In this document: positions 42,321-49,946 of the stretch, in pieces
How the letters are laid out: each line of letters begins with the position of its first letter
How positions within the stretch are numbered: position 1 is the first letter of the stretch
From: RYN-230 sp963723595
GTDB lineage: Bacteria > Actinomycetota > Actinomycetes > Streptosporangiales > Streptosporangiaceae
Direction: 5' to 3'
Assembly (NCBI GenBank): GCA_963723595.1
Contig: CAVRRQ010000003.1
Span: 551,964 to 615,963 of the forward strand
Length of the DNA: 64,000 nt
Made by a program: the position numbers and the translations under genes
Notes under the pieces: generated by a model
What the model saw: the letters and a program-made list of their open reading frames with translations, nothing else
The model's database searches: none
Told to the model about the DNA's origin: nothing

Positions 42321-42344
42321 GCTGGCCGCAAAAGTGCGGCCAGC
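42321..42344. promoter_or_regulatory. Hairpin in the dcd leader
   Basis: GCTGGCCGCA (42321-42330), loop AAAG, TGCGGCCAGC (42335-42344): a perfect ten-base stem 15 bases before the dcd start codon. It may be a terminator shielding dcd from upstream transcription or a leader structure that influences its translation. Confidence 0.5.
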
Positions 42345-42359
42345 CGGTAGGTTGCCAGG

Positions 42360-42935
42360 GTGCTGCTCTCCGACCGTGATATCCGTGCCGAGGTCGATTC
42401 CGGCCGGGTCCGGCTCGATCCCTACTCCCCCGACCTGATCCAGCCGTCAAGCATCGACGTGCGCCTGGACCGCTACTTCCGCGTCTTCGAGAACCATCGC
42501 TACCCGCACATCGATCCCGCGGTGGAGCAGCCCGACCTGACCCGGCTGGTCGAGACGGAGGGCAAGGATCCTTTCGTGCTGCACCCCGGGGAGTTCGTGC
42601 TCGCCTCCACCTACGAGGTGGTGTCGCTGCCCGATGACGTGGCCGGGCGCCTCGAAGGCAAGAGCTCGCTGGGCCGGCTGGGGCTGCTGACCCACTCGAC
42701 GGCGGGCTGGATCGATCCGGGCTTCTCCGGCCACGTCACGCTGGAACTCTCGAACGTGGCCACGCTGCCGATCAAGCTCTGGCCCGGGATGAAGATCGGC
42801 CAGCTGTGCCTGTTCCGGACGAGCTCACCGGCGGAGCACCCGTACGGTTCCACCAAGTACGGGTCGCGCTACCAGGACCAGCGCGGCCCCACGCCGTCCC
42901 GCTCCTACCTCAACTTCTACCGCGCTGACGTCTAG
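42360..42935 (+). CDS. dcd: dCTP deaminase
   Basis: Deaminates dCTP to dUTP (some actinobacterial forms also yield dUMP) for thymidylate synthesis. The 191-residue protein shows the family motifs: LLSDRDIRAEV at the start, QPSSIDVRLDRYFRVF, GRLEGKSSLGRLGL and the catalytic-glutamate block HSTAGWIDPGFSGHVTLELS. The end SRSYLNFYRADV is typical. GTG 42360. The stop overlaps that of the convergent HspR-like gene in CTAG. It lies immediately beyond the tRNA-Gly, so it is core-genome flank of the integration site. Confidence 0.95.
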   Translation: MLLSDRDIRAEVDSGRVRLDPYSPDLIQPSSIDVRLDRYFRVFENHRYPHIDPAVEQPDLTRLVETEGKDPFVLHPGEFVLASTYEVVSLPDDVAGRLEGKSSLGRLGLLTHSTAGWIDPGFSGHVTLELSNVATLPIKLWPGMKIGQLCLFRTSSPAEHPYGSTKYGSRYQDQRGPTPSRSYLNFYRADV

Positions 42936-43276
42936 CGCGTCGGAGGCTGATCTGCCCCCAGCCGCTGGCGCGTTTCGTGCAGGGCCTCGCGCAGCGCGTC
43001 GCACTCCGCCTCAAGCTCCCTGACCCGCTGCTCCAGCTGAAGGATCCGGCGGACCGCAGGCAGCGTCATTCCCGCGCCAGTCAGCCGGACGACGTACTGG
43101 ACCACCGCGATCTCGTTGCGGGTGTACCGGCGCTGGCGGCCGGACGATCGGGACGGCCGCACCACGTCGAAGTCGTCGAGACGGCGCAGGAAAGCCTGCT
43201 GGATCTCGAGCATGGCGGAAACCTGCCCGACGGTGAACAGCGGCAGGTTCTCGTCCTCGAACGGCAGCGACGGCAT
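42932..43276 (-). CDS. Third HspR-like MerR regulator
   Basis: A 114-residue protein: LFTVGQVSAMLEIQQAFLRR, RSSGRQRRYTRNEIAVVQYV, and a long coiled-coil tail (LEQRVRELEAECDALREALH). Start at ATG 43276 because GGAGAGAG lies just upstream; an ATG at 43288 is in frame. Located 76 bases downstream of an hsp20 gene on the same strand, the same order as at 28386-29167. Expected role: repressor of the hsp20 operon. Confidence 0.88.
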   Translation of the reverse strand: MPSLPFEDENLPLFTVGQVSAMLEIQQAFLRRLDDFDVVRPSRSSGRQRRYTRNEIAVVQYVVRLTGAGMTLPAVRRILQLEQRVRELEAECDALREALHETRQRLGADQPPTR

Positions 43277-43352
43277 GACTCTCTCCATACTGACCGCGGG
43301 CCCGGACAGCTGGCTGTCCGGGCCCGGCGATGTGAATCCTAGAGGTACTCGA

Positions 43353-43796
43353 TCAGGCGGTGAGACCCTTCGGCGCCTCGGCCTGGATCTCGACCTTGTG
43401 CGGCTTGGCCGCCTCGGCCAGCGGGACCCGCACGGTCAGCACGCCGTGCTCGTATCCGGCCTCGACCGCGGCGGAGTCGATCGCGTCACCGAGCCGGATC
43501 CGGCGCGAGAACGTGCCAGTCACCCGCTCGCGGACGTACGGCTTCTCGCCCTCGGCCAGCTCCTCGCCCCGCGTGGCGCTGACGGTGAGAACACCGCGGT
43601 CCACGGTGACGTCGAGGCTGGCGGGGTCGATGCCCGGCAGGTCGAAGCGCAGCACCAGGCCGCCCTCGGTGCGGGTGGCGTCCATCGGCATGCCGGCCGC
43701 GGCGCCCGGACGGAAAGCGGACCAGGCGGGGCCGAACGCCCGCTCGATCCTGCGGTCGAACTCCCTGGTGAAGGGGTCGAAAGTAGTCAGCAGCAT
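43353..43796 (-). CDS. Hsp20/alpha-crystallin small heat-shock protein
   Basis: A 147-residue holdase. The alpha-crystallin domain contains GLVLRFDLPGIDPASLDVTV, GTFSRRIRLGDAIDSAAVEA and the conserved GVLTVRVPLAEAAKPHKVEI. ATG 43796 has CTGGAGGCGAG upstream; a longer start at 43829 is unlikely. It is a paralogue of the Hsp20 at 28742 but clearly diverged, so the duplication is old. It forms an operon with the HspR-like gene. Confidence 0.92.
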   Translation of the reverse strand: MLLTTFDPFTREFDRRIERAFGPAWSAFRPGAAAGMPMDATRTEGGLVLRFDLPGIDPASLDVTVDRGVLTVSATRGEELAEGEKPYVRERVTGTFSRRIRLGDAIDSAAVEAGYEHGVLTVRVPLAEAAKPHKVEIQAEAPKGLTA

Positions 43797-43867
43797 AAAG
43801 CTCGCCTCCAGATGACAACGTGGGCTCATCTCTGAGTCCCAGATTACCGCATTCCCTACCTACAAAG

Positions 43868-43884
43868 AACTTCATAGTTGAGTT
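43868..43884. promoter_or_regulatory. Imperfect inverted repeat upstream of hsp20
   Basis: AACTTCA-TAG-TTGAGTT is an imperfect palindrome about 70 bases before the hsp20 start. It contains TTGAGT, one half of the known HspR-associated inverted repeat (CTTGAGT/ACTCAAG). Candidate HspR operator. Confidence 0.4.
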
Positions 43885-44059
43885 GCATATTCTTGTCACG
43901 CTGAGATTCACCGCCTGTCCCGTCACGGGCTTGACCTGGGAATCACCCTCTGGGCCAGCCGTAATCGCTACTATCCGTGATTAGTGATTACTGAACGCAT
44001 CCGAACGCGTGGCCGGGGGATGGCCTGCGCGAGGGGCAGACCCGGGGGAACGCAGCACC

Positions 44060-44731
44060 ATGGACACCATCGATGACGTCGCGGGCCTGGTCAGCATCGG
44101 CCAGCTGGCCAAGGCCGCGGGCGTGAGCAGCCGGACCATCCGCTACTACGAGGAACTCGGGATCCTGCCCGAGCCGCGCCGGACCAGCGGCGGCACCCGC
44201 AAATACCCGCGCGAGTACTGCGGGTACATCGAGACCGCGCTGGCCCTCAAGGACCTGGGCTTCCGGCTGGAGGAGGTCAAGCCGCTGGCCAGGCTGGCCC
44301 TGGGCCGGACCATCGCGCCCGGTCAGCGGGCCCGCGCCGCGCAGCTGGTGGAGGACCGGATCCAGGCGCTGGACCGGCAGGTGGCCGTGTTGCGCAAGCT
44401 CCGCGAGTGCGTGGATCAGCCGGACGGGACAGCCGGCCTGGACCTGCTGGATCTGCGGACGGGATCGGTGGCCTGGCCGGCCTTATGCTCGTTACCAGTG
44501 GCCGACCCGGCAACCCCCCGGCCGGTCACGGGAACGCGAGCCTGGGAGGCCGGGATGGCGGACGGCATTATCCTGCTGGTGCTCATCGGCGCCGTGGTGG
44601 CGTTCGGCGTGACCCGGGCCCGGCGCCGGATGGGCATGGGCAGCGCGGCCGGCCGGACCTGGGTCGTCATCATCGCCGCCGTGGCCCTGGCCCTTCTCGT
44701 CCTGTGGGTCACCCAGACCCACAGCGGGTAA
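44060..44731 (+). CDS. MerR-family regulator, continuous with a C-terminal membrane segment
   Basis: Residues 1-125 are a standard MerR regulator: VSIGQLAKAAGVSSRTIRYY, EELGILPEPRRTSGGTRKYP, then a coiled coil (VEDRIQALDRQVAVLRKLRE). No Cys cluster is visible, so metal sensing is unlikely. The frame continues without a stop through a variable linker into two membrane helices (MADGIILLVLIGAVVAFGVT and WVVIIAAVALALLVLWV). Either this is a membrane-tethered regulator or two genes merged by loss of a stop. ATG 44060 is preceded by GGGGGAA. Confidence 0.75.
   Translation: MDTIDDVAGLVSIGQLAKAAGVSSRTIRYYEELGILPEPRRTSGGTRKYPREYCGYIETALALKDLGFRLEEVKPLARLALGRTIAPGQRARAAQLVEDRIQALDRQVAVLRKLRECVDQPDGTAGLDLLDLRTGSVAWPALCSLPVADPATPRPVTGTRAWEAGMADGIILLVLIGAVVAFGVTRARRRMGMGSAAGRTWVVIIAAVALALLVLWVTQTHSG
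44555..44731 (+). CDS. Possible separate small two-helix membrane protein
   Basis: ATG 44555 inside the MerR frame has an excellent ribosome site (GGGAGG five bases upstream) and would give a 58-residue protein beginning MADGIILLVLIG. The size and RARRRMGMG loop resemble stand-alone small membrane proteins. It may be translated independently of the MerR reading frame. Confidence 0.5.
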   Translation: MADGIILLVLIGAVVAFGVTRARRRMGMGSAAGRTWVVIIAAVALALLVLWVTQTHSG

Positions 44732-44737
44732 GCCAGC

Positions 44738-44787
44738 GCTGACGCACGTCAGCACCGCCGTACGTCAGCACCCGCCGCGCGTCAGCC
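44738..44787. repeat. Short tandem/inverted repeats between MerR and phosphatase genes
   Basis: GCTGACG-CA-CGTCAGC (44738-44753) is a perfect inverted repeat, and the CGTCAGCACC type unit recurs three times over 50 bases. It lies between two convergent genes and overlaps the end of the phosphatase gene; likely a terminator. Confidence 0.55.
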
Positions 44788-47115
44788 GGCCGACTCGCCG
44801 CGCAGCGGCATCTCGAACCAGACCGCCTTGCCGTCCCGGGTCGGGCGGGAGCCCCACCGGGTGGCGAGCTGGTCAACGAGGTAGAGCCCGCGGCCGCCCT
44901 CGTCGGTCTCGCCCGCGCTGCGGATCCGGGGCAGCCGCAGGTCGTTGTCGAACACCTCGACCCACACGGCCTCACCGCCGCGGCGCAGCCGCAGGGTGAA
45001 CGTCTTGCCCTCCGCGGCCGCGCCCTCGTCGCTGAACGGGACGGGCGCCCAGCCGGCGGCCAGCCCGGATGGCCGCTGGGCGGCCGCGCCCGCCACCTCC
45101 AGGGTCATGGCCCGGCGCGGAGCCCGCGACGCGGCCGTGTGCAGGACGACGTTGGTGACCACCTCGGACACCAGCAGGCAGGTCAGCTCGACCTGCTCAC
45201 CCTCCATGCCCCACGACCGGAACGTGGCCTCGGCCAGCCGGCGCGCCTCGGAGACCTTGATCGGCTCGGCGGGGAAGGTGCAGTCCCAGGAGGCCAGGTC
45301 CACCGCTGATGTGCGGATCGCGACGATGGCCATGTCGTCGTCGATGTCACCGGGCACCGCCTCCTGCGCGGCCTGCGCGATGAGCTCGACGTCGCCATGC
45401 GCCACCCGGTGCACCGCCTGGTGCAGCATCAGCCGGGCGTCGTCCTCGGAATAGGTGCCGACGCCGTCGAGCCGGTGCCGCCGGTCGGTGAGCCCGTCGG
45501 TGAAGAGCACCAGCCCGGACCCGGCCGGGAGATAACGGGTCTCCTCCCGGTAGGTCGGCAGCGCGGGGAGGCCCTTGCCGCGCACTCCGAGCAGCACGCC
45601 CTTGTGCTCCATCTCCAGCTCGCCGACCTCGCCGCCGACGATGAGCAGCGGCGCGTCGTGACCCGCGTTCGCGAACGACAGCGTGCGGGACCACGCGTCA
45701 TAGACCAGGTACGTGCAGCTGACCGTGGGCGGGTCGGGCGCATCGACGTCGCCGGCGTGACCCTTGGCCAGGCTGAGCGTCCGGCACCACTCGTCGAGCT
45801 TGCGCAGGATCTCGGCGGGCGGCTTGTCGTCCTGGGCGAAGGCACGCAGCGCCGCGCGGAGCTGGCCCATGACCGCGGCTGCCCGGGCGCCGCGGCCCTC
45901 GACGTCGCCGATGACGATGCCGACCCGGCCGGCGGACAGCGGGATGATGTCGTACCAGTCCCCGCCCACCTGGGTCTGGATGCCCTGGCCGTGGGTCACC
46001 AGCGGCTTGGCGGGCACGTAGCGGCAGGCCACCTCCAGGCCGTCCAGCTGGGGCAGCTGCTGGGGCAGCAGGCTGGTCTGGAAGGCCAGGGCGGTCCTCC
46101 GCTCCTCCTCGAACAGCAGCGCGTTGTCGATGGCCACCGCCACCCGGCTGGCCAGCGCGCTGAGGAATTCGCGGTCGTCCGCGTCGTAGTACTGCTCGTG
46201 CCGCCGGGTCAGCCCGGACAGGGCGAGGCTTATCACGCCGAGCAGCTCGCCCCGGGCGATCAGCGGGGCGGCCACGACCGACCGCAGGCCAACGTCCTGG
46301 GCGGCAGCCAGGCTGGGCGAGCTGGGCGCCGCGGGCTGTATGTCGGCGAGGTTCTCGACCAGGACCGCCTCCAGGCGGGTCATGGCCTGCCGGCAGAAAT
46401 GACCCTCGGGGTACCTGATCGGTTCGCCGACCCGGGTCCAGCTGCCGGACGGCGGGACCCAGCCGCCCGCGTTCATCTGCGACTGGCGGATCAGCTTGTT
46501 GCCCTGGAACAAGTCGATGGTGCAGTGGTCCGCGAACTGCGGGACCAGGATCTCGGCCACGTGCCGCAGGGTCGTGCCGAACTCCAGCGACCCGGCCAGC
46601 TGCTCGCCGATGCGCTCGAGCAGCGAGACCCGGTCGCGTTCCCTCCGGCTGCTGCGCCGGCTGGCCTCGCGGGCCAGGATCACGATGCCGTCGATCGACC
46701 CGGAGGGGTGGCGTAGGGGCATGGCCTGGGCCCGGACGAACACGCGCGAGCCGTCGGCGCGCAGGACCGCGAACGTGCCGTCCCCGCCGCGGCCGCGGAG
46801 CACCTGCTTGGCCAGTTCGGCGGCTTTCCCGGCGTCGGCGCCGCTGAACGCGAGGGACAGCACCGGGCGGCCGAGCAGCTTGCCGCGGGCCGGGAAGCCG
46901 AACAGCGCGACCGCGAAGGGGTTGGCGTACAGCAGGTTGCCCTGCCGGTCGGTGACCACCACTGCCGCGGAGATCTGGGCCAGGATGGTCCGGGCCGGCA
47001 GGTAGGCGTCATACGCGGGGCTGGGCTCGGTAAGCGGCCGGTCAGTCACCGGACGCACCCCCTGGACACGGCGGGCGGCGTGAGAGGGCAGGCGGGCACG
47101 GAAGGCCGGGGACAC
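44782..47115 (-). CDS. PAS-GAF-PP2C (SpoIIE/RsbU-type) phosphatase with HATPase domain
   Basis: A 777-residue multidomain signalling protein. PAS (about 40-150; AAVVVTDRQGNLLYANPFAV), GAF (about 165-340; EFLSALASRVAVAIDNALLF), PP2C/SpoIIE phosphatase (about 365-590; QVGGDWYDIIPL, SFANAGHDAPLLIVGG, GLVLFTDGLTDRR, DDMAIVAIR) and a C-terminal RsbW-like HATPase (about 610-770; LLVSEVVTNVVLH, GGRGLYLVDQLA). Such proteins control anti-sigma/anti-anti-sigma switches in actinomycetes. GTG 47115 begins two bases after the DtxR stop, so translation is probably coupled to that regulator. No sigma factor or antagonist gene is adjacent. Confidence 0.92.
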   Translation of the reverse strand: MSPAFRARLPSHAARRVQGVRPVTDRPLTEPSPAYDAYLPARTILAQISAAVVVTDRQGNLLYANPFAVALFGFPARGKLLGRPVLSLAFSGADAGKAAELAKQVLRGRGGDGTFAVLRADGSRVFVRAQAMPLRHPSGSIDGIVILAREASRRSSRRERDRVSLLERIGEQLAGSLEFGTTLRHVAEILVPQFADHCTIDLFQGNKLIRQSQMNAGGWVPPSGSWTRVGEPIRYPEGHFCRQAMTRLEAVLVENLADIQPAAPSSPSLAAAQDVGLRSVVAAPLIARGELLGVISLALSGLTRRHEQYYDADDREFLSALASRVAVAIDNALLFEEERRTALAFQTSLLPQQLPQLDGLEVACRYVPAKPLVTHGQGIQTQVGGDWYDIIPLSAGRVGIVIGDVEGRGARAAAVMGQLRAALRAFAQDDKPPAEILRKLDEWCRTLSLAKGHAGDVDAPDPPTVSCTYLVYDAWSRTLSFANAGHDAPLLIVGGEVGELEMEHKGVLLGVRGKGLPALPTYREETRYLPAGSGLVLFTDGLTDRRHRLDGVGTYSEDDARLMLHQAVHRVAHGDVELIAQAAQEAVPGDIDDDMAIVAIRTSAVDLASWDCTFPAEPIKVSEARRLAEATFRSWGMEGEQVELTCLLVSEVVTNVVLHTAASRAPRRAMTLEVAGAAAQRPSGLAAGWAPVPFSDEGAAAEGKTFTLRLRRGGEAVWVEVFDNDLRLPRIRSAGETDEGGRGLYLVDQLATRWGSRPTRDGKAVWFEMPLRGESAG

Positions 47116-47117
47116 GG

Positions 47118-47831
47118 TCAGCGCCTGGCGACGAAGACATGGTCGGCCACCAGGCGGGGCAAATCCGCCGTGACACTGCCGACCCTGTCGTCACTGGTCA
47201 CCCGCACACCCTCGTCGCTTACCGCGAGCGTGACCTCGCGTCCGGGTTGTATCCCGATCCGCTTGAGTTTAAGCATCAGGGACGGGTCGCTTTGGACTTG
47301 TTCGCTGATCCTCAGGATCGTTACCGGGGCGGCGAGCTTGGCCGCAACGGCCGTCATCGCCTCGGCCGGTTCTCCCCCGGCCGCCACGGCCCGCTCATGC
47401 GCGTCCGGCGGCACGCCGAGCTCGTCCAGCCCGGGGATGATGTTGCCGTGCGGGCAGGCGACCGGGTAGTCGAGCAGTTCCACCAGCCGGCGCTCGACGT
47501 TTTCCGAGATCACGTGCTCCCAGCGGCAGGCCTCGACGTGCACCTCTTCCCAGGGCAGCCCGATGACCCCGACCAGCAGGCACTCGGCCAGGCGGTGCTT
47601 GCGCATCACCCGCATGGCCAGGGTCGCGCCCGCGTGCGTCAGGGCGAGCTGACGATCGCCCTCCACCTTGACCAGCCCGTCCCGCTCCATCCGGGCCACG
47701 GTCTGGCTGACCGTCGGCCCGCTCTGCGACAGCCGCTCGGCGATGCGCGCCCGCAGCGGGACGATGCCCTCCTCTTCCAGTTCGAAGATCGTGCGGAGGT
47801 ACATCTCGGTGGTGTCGATGAGCCCATGCAC
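47118..47831 (-). CDS. DtxR/IdeR-family metal-dependent repressor
   Basis: A 237-residue iron- or manganese-dependent repressor. With GTG 47831 as start the metal ligands fall at the classical numbers: Met10, His79, Glu83, His98, Cys102, Glu105 and His106 (KHRLAE and HVEACRWEH). This match decided the start. The HTH is LRARIAERLSQSGPTVSQTV. The C-terminal SH3-like domain follows (QPGREVTLAVSDEGVRVTSD). It should sense Fe2+ or Mn2+ and control uptake or storage. It is translationally adjacent to the PP2C phosphatase, an unusual partner. Confidence 0.93.
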   Translation of the reverse strand: MHGLIDTTEMYLRTIFELEEEGIVPLRARIAERLSQSGPTVSQTVARMERDGLVKVEGDRQLALTHAGATLAMRVMRKHRLAECLLVGVIGLPWEEVHVEACRWEHVISENVERRLVELLDYPVACPHGNIIPGLDELGVPPDAHERAVAAGGEPAEAMTAVAAKLAAPVTILRISEQVQSDPSLMLKLKRIGIQPGREVTLAVSDEGVRVTSDDRVGSVTADLPRLVADHVFVARR

Positions 47832-47951
47832 CGTTTCCAGGCCTCCCTCCTCACCTGATGCTATGCCGGCCAGGCGCAACCGCGACCCGTCAAGCAGAGG
47901 AAGGCCTGGCGGCCCCGTGCATCAGGCGGCCGCAGATCACGGGCGGGAGCT

Positions 47952-48581
47952 CTAGGGCGCCAGGCGCTCGAGCACCCAGTCCTGGCCCTCGCGGCGGTAG
48001 CGGAGCCGGTCATGCAGGCGGCTCGGGCGGCCCTGCCAGAACTCCATCACCTCGGGCACCACGCGGTAGCCGCCCCAGAACTCCGGCATGGGCACGGCCG
48101 TCCCCTCCGGCCAGCGTTCCTCCAGGTCCTGGTAGCGCGCTTCCAGTTCCGCGCGGGACGCCAGCACGGACGACTGCCGGCTGGCCCACGCGCCGAGCTG
48201 CGAGCCGCGCGGCCGGGAATGGAAGTACGGCTCGCTCTCGCCGGTGGACAGGGCCTGCACCGGCCCCTCGATGATCACCTGCCGCTGGATGGGATGCCAG
48301 GGGAAGACCAGGCAGGCGTAGGGGTTCGCGGCCAGGTGCTGCCCCTTGGCCGAACTCCGGTTGGTATAGAAAACGAGGCCCTCCGGGCTGTACTCCTTCA
48401 GCAGCACGGTACGGGCCCGGGGGCGGCCAGCCGGGGACACGGTGGCCAGCACCATAGCCGTGGGCTCGGGCAGCCCCGCGCTGACCACGTCGTCCATCCA
48501 GCGGGTGAACAGCGCCACCGGGTCGGCCGGGGCCTCGGCTTCATCCAGGGGATGACGGGAGGGTTCCACGGGAATGATCAT
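47952..48581 (-). CDS. pdxH: Pyridoxamine 5'-phosphate oxidase
   Basis: FMN enzyme converting pyridoxine/pyridoxamine 5'-phosphate to pyridoxal phosphate. The 209-residue protein has MVLATVSPAGRPRARTVLLK, FYTNRSSAKGQHLAANP, ACLVFPWHPIQRQVIIEG and the C-terminal RLHDRLRYRREGQDWVLERL signature that completes the active site. The start MIIPVEPSRHPL at ATG 48581 suits the family; longer frames upstream read as non-coding. Divergent from the citrate synthase gene. Confidence 0.93.
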   Translation of the reverse strand: MIIPVEPSRHPLDEAEAPADPVALFTRWMDDVVSAGLPEPTAMVLATVSPAGRPRARTVLLKEYSPEGLVFYTNRSSAKGQHLAANPYACLVFPWHPIQRQVIIEGPVQALSTGESEPYFHSRPRGSQLGAWASRQSSVLASRAELEARYQDLEERWPEGTAVPMPEFWGGYRVVPEVMEFWQGRPSRLHDRLRYRREGQDWVLERLAP

Positions 48582-48777
48582 CACACACCCCTGCCCGGCC
48601 GGCGGAACCCCCCATTCCAGCGTGCCCAGTGTCACGGTCTGCCGATCTACCGGATTATTGTGCCAGCAGGGTTGAATTAACCCGGCTGACACGTAGGGCC
48701 AGCCACCGGGGGCACCCCATCCCGGGTACGCGCTCCACAGCTCACGAGGACACACGAGGACCACGGAGGACCAGCAC

Positions 48778-49884
48778 ATGTCCGATTTCGTGCCTGGCCT
48801 CGAAGGCGTCGTCGCCTTCGAGACAACGATCGCCGAGCCGGACCGGGAGGGCGGGGCACTCCGCTACCGGGGCGTGGACATCGAGGAACTCGTTGGCCAC
48901 GTGTCGTTCGGCCACGTGTGGGGCCTGCTGGTGGACAACAAGTTCGCCCCCGGCCTGCCCCCGGCCGAGCCGTACCCGATCCCGGTGCACTCCGGTGACA
49001 TCCGGGTGGACGTGCAGAGCGCGCTCGCCATGCTGGCCCCCGCCTGGGGCATGCGCCAGCTCCTGGACATCGACGACGAGCAGGCCCGTGACGATCTGGC
49101 CCGCGCCTCGGTCATGGCGCTGTCCTTCGTGGCCCAGTCCGCCCGCGGCCCCGGGCTGCCCCCCGTCCCGCAGGAGCGGGTGGACGAGGCGCGCAACGTC
49201 GTCGAGCGGTTCATGATCCGGTGGCGGGGCGAGCCCGACCCGCAGCACGTCAAGGCGGTCGACGCGTACTGGGTCTCCGCGGCGGAGCACGGCATGAACG
49301 CGTCGACGTTCACCGCCCGCGTGATCGCTTCGACCGGAGCCGACGTCGCCGCCGCCCTGTCGGGCGCGGTCGGTGCGATGTCCGGGCCGCTGCACGGTGG
49401 CGCACCCGCGCGGGTGCTGTCCATGATTGAGGAAGTCGAGCGGACCGGCGACGCGGTCAAGTTCGTCAAGGCCTCCCTGGACCGCGGGGACCGGCTGATG
49501 GGCTTCGGCCACCGGGTGTACCGCGCCGAGGATCCCCGGGCGCGGGTGCTGCGCCGGACGGCCAAGGAACTCGGCGCGCCGCGGGCCGAGGTGGCCGAGG
49601 CCCTGGAGGAGGCGGCCCTGGCCGAACTGCACGCCCGCTGGCCGGACCGGGTGCTGGCCACGAACGTGGAGTTCTGGGCGGCCATCGTGCTGGACTTCGC
49701 GGAGGTCCCGCCGCACATGTTCACGTCCATGTTCACCTGCGCGCGGACCGCGGGCTGGGCGGCGCACATCCTGGAGCAGAAGGAGACCGGGCGGCTGGTC
49801 CGGCCGAGTGCCCGTTACGTGGGCCCGCCGTCCCGGCCGGTCACTGACGTCCCCGGCGCGGACCAGGTGCTGGGCGAGGTCTGA
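48778..49884 (+). CDS. Citrate synthase (type I-like, citrate synthase 2)
   Basis: Condenses acetyl-CoA and oxaloacetate. The 368-residue protein has catalytic His171 context AAEHGMNASTFTARVIAST, MSGPLHGGAPARVLSMIEEV (His206) and LMGFGHRVYRAEDPRARVLR (His244). It opens with GLEGVVAFETTIAEPDREGG and LRYRGVDIEEL. Length suits the shorter actinobacterial paralogue (often called citA). GGAGGACCAGCAC precedes ATG 48778. It is followed by serC after 62 bases, possibly co-transcribed. Confidence 0.93.
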   Translation: MSDFVPGLEGVVAFETTIAEPDREGGALRYRGVDIEELVGHVSFGHVWGLLVDNKFAPGLPPAEPYPIPVHSGDIRVDVQSALAMLAPAWGMRQLLDIDDEQARDDLARASVMALSFVAQSARGPGLPPVPQERVDEARNVVERFMIRWRGEPDPQHVKAVDAYWVSAAEHGMNASTFTARVIASTGADVAAALSGAVGAMSGPLHGGAPARVLSMIEEVERTGDAVKFVKASLDRGDRLMGFGHRVYRAEDPRARVLRRTAKELGAPRAEVAEALEEAALAELHARWPDRVLATNVEFWAAIVLDFAEVPPHMFTSMFTCARTAGWAAHILEQKETGRLVRPSARYVGPPSRPVTDVPGADQVLGEV

Positions 49885-49946
49885 CGGTCCCGGGAGCGGG
49901 CCGGGAGCCATCCCGCCCGCCCCCGGGGCCTGGATAGGCTGGCAGC

